Assembly: GCA_023957575.1 (NCBI GenBank)
Contig: JAMLGU010000007.1
Location: 62,001-126,000, forward strand
Reading direction: 5' to 3'
DNA: 64,000 bases
DNA from: Chitinophagaceae bacterium
GTDB taxonomy: Bacteria; Bacteroidota; Bacteroidia; Chitinophagales; Chitinophagaceae
Under the pieces are notes generated by a model. That model was given only the letters and a program-made list of their open reading frames with translations. It was not told the origin of the DNA and did no database searches. The translations under genes were made by a program, and so were the position numbers. Each line of letters starts with the position of its first letter. The first letter of the stretch is position 1. Positions 63,290 to 64,000 of the stretch are shown here, one piece after another.

Positions 63290-64000
63290 TTATAACTTCA
63301 AAAAGTGCTCCGGATTAATTTTTGTGCCATTTCTTATTATTTCATAGTGCAAATGAGGGCCGGTGCTTCTACCGGTACTACCAATATGACCAATTTTTTC
63401 ACCGGTTTTTATCTTTTGGCCTTCTCGTACCAATATTCTGGAAAGATGCCCATAAAGTGTTTCAAAGCCATTGGAATGTTCCAAAACGATACAATTTCCA
63501 TAGCCGCCTTTTACGCCGGCAAAGCTTACCACTCCATCAGCAGTGCTTTTTACAGGTTCGCCTGTATTTCCTCTGAAATCAATTCCGAAATGAGACTCGG
63601 TACCCATCCCCGAAAAAGGATTGTGCCTGTATCCAAAATTGGAAGTTTGTTCGCCATCAGACGGAACACCCATTGGGGTAAATTTCACTTTTTCTTTAAT
63701 ATTTTCAAGATAGTTTTCATAATAATCCGCTACAAGATTAGCATCTTCAATTTCAAAACCTTCTTCACCGCCAACATCCACTTTTTTCAGCTCGCCCAAA
63801 CCTCTTTGTTCAAGATATTGATTAATTTCAATTAGACTGGAATCAATGGAAAGAAATGATTTTTTCAGCCGGTTTACATCCACAGCTTTAGTTACCACCT
63901 TGAATTTTTCATCAGCTTTGGCTAATTTCTCTTTATAATACTGATCTGTTCTGGAAAAAACCATCCAGGCAATTATCCCGATAAGAACAATTATTGTAGC
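63290..64000 (-). CDS. M23 (LytM) family peptidase, 5' end outside window
   Basis: Peptidoglycan endopeptidase whose reading frame is open to base 64000, so the N-terminus is off the window. Visible part starts with a transmembrane helix (ATIIVLIGIIAWMVFSRT), then a coiled-coil-like segment, and the M23 domain near the C-terminus: SNFGYRHNPF, HFGIDFRGN (first zinc His and Asp), then GPHLHYEI (zinc HxH). The gene for a bactofilin follows immediately. Probably shapes the cell wall with it. Confidence 0.93.
   Translation of the reverse strand, partial: ATIIVLIGIIAWMVFSRTDQYYKEKLAKADEKFKVVTKAVDVNRLKKSFLSIDSSLIEINQYLEQRGLGELKKVDVGGEEGFEIEDANLVADYYENYLENIKEKVKFTPMGVPSDGEQTSNFGYRHNPFSGMGTESHFGIDFRGNTGEPVKSTADGVVSFAGVKGGYGNCIVLEHSNGFETLYGHLSRILVREGQKIKTGEKIGHIGSTGRSTGPHLHYEIIRNGTKINPEHFLKL

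Noticed and set aside
1..64000. tRNA, rRNA and riboswitch genes
   Set aside because: None recognised by reading for conserved arms, anticodon loops or known leader motifs; a covariance-model search would be decisive.

Overview
The window looks like chromosome of a Bacteroidota bacterium, most likely a member of the Chitinophagaceae or a close relative. The reasons are a SusC/SusD pair driven by a FecI-type sigma factor and FecR-type anti-sigma factor, BACON, DUF4843, PKD-like and DUF1080 proteins, bacillithiol deacetylase BshB1, type III glutamine synthetase, a signal peptidase with a DUF5684-like N-terminus, many lipoprotein signals, AT-rich intergenic DNA, and several matches to the Bacteroidetes -7 box TAnnTTTG. 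No rRNA, tRNA or CRISPR array was recognised.

Layout. 1-12.6 kb: a rhamnose symporter (cut by the window edge) with an operator-like palindrome, a sialidase lipoprotein, CorA, KdsB, a Cthe_2159-type carbohydrate-binding lipoprotein beside a LytS/LytTR pair, a sterol-desaturase-family protein, a DUF2007 protein and RlmD. 12.6-24.6 kb: a tiny winged-helix protein abutting an Ogt-type methyltransferase, a decayed insertion sequence with intact ends, BshB1, an M28 peptidase, PyrB, CoaD, pyruvate phosphate dikinase with a Lys/Ala tail, a second insertion-sequence remnant between 121-bp direct repeats that each carry a terminator, a HAD phosphatase and a phosphopantetheinyl transferase. 24.6-39.5 kb: GH29 fucosidase, a NagB/PIG-L fusion, GH20 hexosaminidase, glycosylasparaginase, CutC, PyrD, thiolase, a frameshifted marC, a Tyr-rich lipoprotein, GlnN and dodecin. 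39.9-49.0 kb: a sigma/anti-sigma/SusC/SusD/DUF4843/PKD-like uptake locus in which fecR has an in-frame stop and susC a one-base frameshift. 49.1-58.2 kb: a type I restriction-modification island. 58.1-64 kb: a Gfo/Idh/MocA oxidoreductase, signal peptidase I, cytidine deaminase, a DUF1080 protein, a bactofilin and an M23 peptidase (cut by the window edge).

The sialidase, fucosidase, hexosaminidase, glycosylasparaginase and NagB/PIG-L fusion could together strip and consume N-linked glycans of glycoproteins. The Gfo/Idh oxidoreductase and DUF1080 protein, 2.3 kb apart, fit a 3-keto-sugar route.

The most unusual part is the restriction-modification island. It is bounded by 71-bp direct repeats of the last 22 codons and stop of the Gfo/Idh gene, with no integrase inside. 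Its operon runs hsdR, a RAYT (REP-associated tyrosine transposase), hsdS, a four-helix-bundle gene, a Fic gene, a second nearly identical four-helix-bundle gene, hsdM. Both four-helix-bundle genes start by ATGA overlap on the gene before them and end in arrays of an AATTACG repeat. The same repeat motif has become the coding sequence of the HsdS C-terminus. The RAYT gene contains a perfect 23-bp-stem REP-like palindrome inside its own reading frame.
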